From a virus: a stretch of 36,357 bases of DNA. The stretch spans positions 1 through 36,357 of IMG/VR virus record IMGVR_UViG_3300005589_000064, one strand, 5' to 3'. Below, piece by piece: positions 36,097 through 36,357 of this stretch (position 1 is the stretch's first letter; each line of letters begins with the position of its first letter). The notes below the pieces were generated by a model. It was not told the DNA's origin, searched no databases, and saw only the letters and a program-made list of their open reading frames with translations. The position numbers and the translations under genes were made by a program.

Positions 36097-36357
36097 CTCT
36101 TTGCAAGTCCTTTAGTACCTCAAATTCAATCTGCTCCACTTCAGCCATGAGTGTGTTGAAATTCGCGTTATCACCAATAAATTCTTTGAGTAGCGGGCCG
36201 ATCTTCCCTTTCAGGCTCAATATCTTTGACCGTGCCGCCGTTATGCTTTCCGACCAAATCTTTCTCACTTCATCCGCTGGCAACAATTCACGCTCTCGCT
36301 TTTCATAGTCCAGCTTCTTGAGGGCCGCCTTGTATTGCTCGTGTATTGTTTGCGCCT
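36083..36357 (-). CDS. Terminase small subunit, Nu1-like (5' end missing)
   Basis: The frame enters from the right edge; 90 residues are visible, ending VLKDLQRGEIQ. The visible part has the pattern KKLDYEKRERELLPADEVRK followed by IWSESITAARSKILSLKGKI and a helical end, which is the C-terminal half of Nu1-type DNA-packaging proteins. The N-terminal winged-helix domain that binds cos lies outside the window. It overlaps the large terminase gene by 14 bases. Confidence 0.78.
   Translation of the reverse strand, partial: AQTIHEQYKAALKKLDYEKRERELLPADEVRKIWSESITAARSKILSLKGKIGPLLKEFIGDNANFNTLMAEVEQIEFEVLKDLQRGEIQ

Noticed and set aside
1-36357. Insertion sequences or transposases
   Set aside because: No transposase-like protein and no terminal inverted repeats with target duplications were found; the only recombinase is the tyrosine integrase.

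Overview
This window looks like most of the genome of a temperate siphophage of a Gram-negative, sulfate-reducing-type bacterium (Desulfobacterota is my best guess). The virion module is lambda-like: GpA-type terminase, gpW, lambda-type portal, S49 protease with a nested scaffold, gpD-like decoration protein, gpE-type capsid, a G/GT frameshift pair and a tape measure. The host guess rests on three things: the attP core matches the 3' end of a selenocysteine tRNA (8+5 stem geometry), one small protein begins with a segment resembling the N-terminus of dissimilatory sulfite reductase DsrA, and the mix of Rha, AntA/AntB and small zinc-ribbon genes. None of this has been checked by database search.

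Layout. 1-172 is the end of a rightward gene closed by a strong terminator. 406-5735 is a rightward block of tightly overlapping small genes holding lysis functions (SLT endolysin, holin candidate, two micro membrane proteins), a MazG-like pyrophosphohydrolase and an HNH protein. 5752-7492 is a leftward lysogeny-type operon: an XRE repressor without a peptidase domain, then a small hypothetical gene, a secreted protein and a four-helix membrane protein (moron candidates). 7583-9929 is the rightward early control region: a Cro/Ner-like regulator, a Rha-XRE fusion, a zinc ribbon and an AntA/AntB-type antirepressor. 9986-12367 is a run of small, mostly Cys-pair (zinc-ribbon) proteins. 12452-13579 is a tyrosine integrase followed by a well-formed attP (13585-13810).

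13960-15478 is an accessory island: a 64-aa protein, an ASCH/DUF3850 protein with a DsrA-like N-terminal segment, a UmuD'-like protein lacking the cleavage arm, an orphan gene and a leftover UmuD-like C-terminus. 15470-36357 is the leftward late operon. In transcription order (right to left) it holds the terminase small subunit (partial), terminase large, gpW, portal, protease/scaffold, decoration, capsid, head-tail and tail-completion proteins, tail tube, G/GT chaperones, tape measure, distal tail and fibre proteins with repeated domains, and a lipoprotein with an HEVGH zinc-protease motif.

Both inferred integrase arm sites lie symmetrically around one core, and phage genes continue on both sides. 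The sequence therefore looks like the excised or packaged form rather than an integrated prophage with separated attL and attR. The repressor has no self-cleavage domain while two antirepressor-type genes are present, so induction probably runs through antirepression rather than direct RecA-stimulated cleavage.
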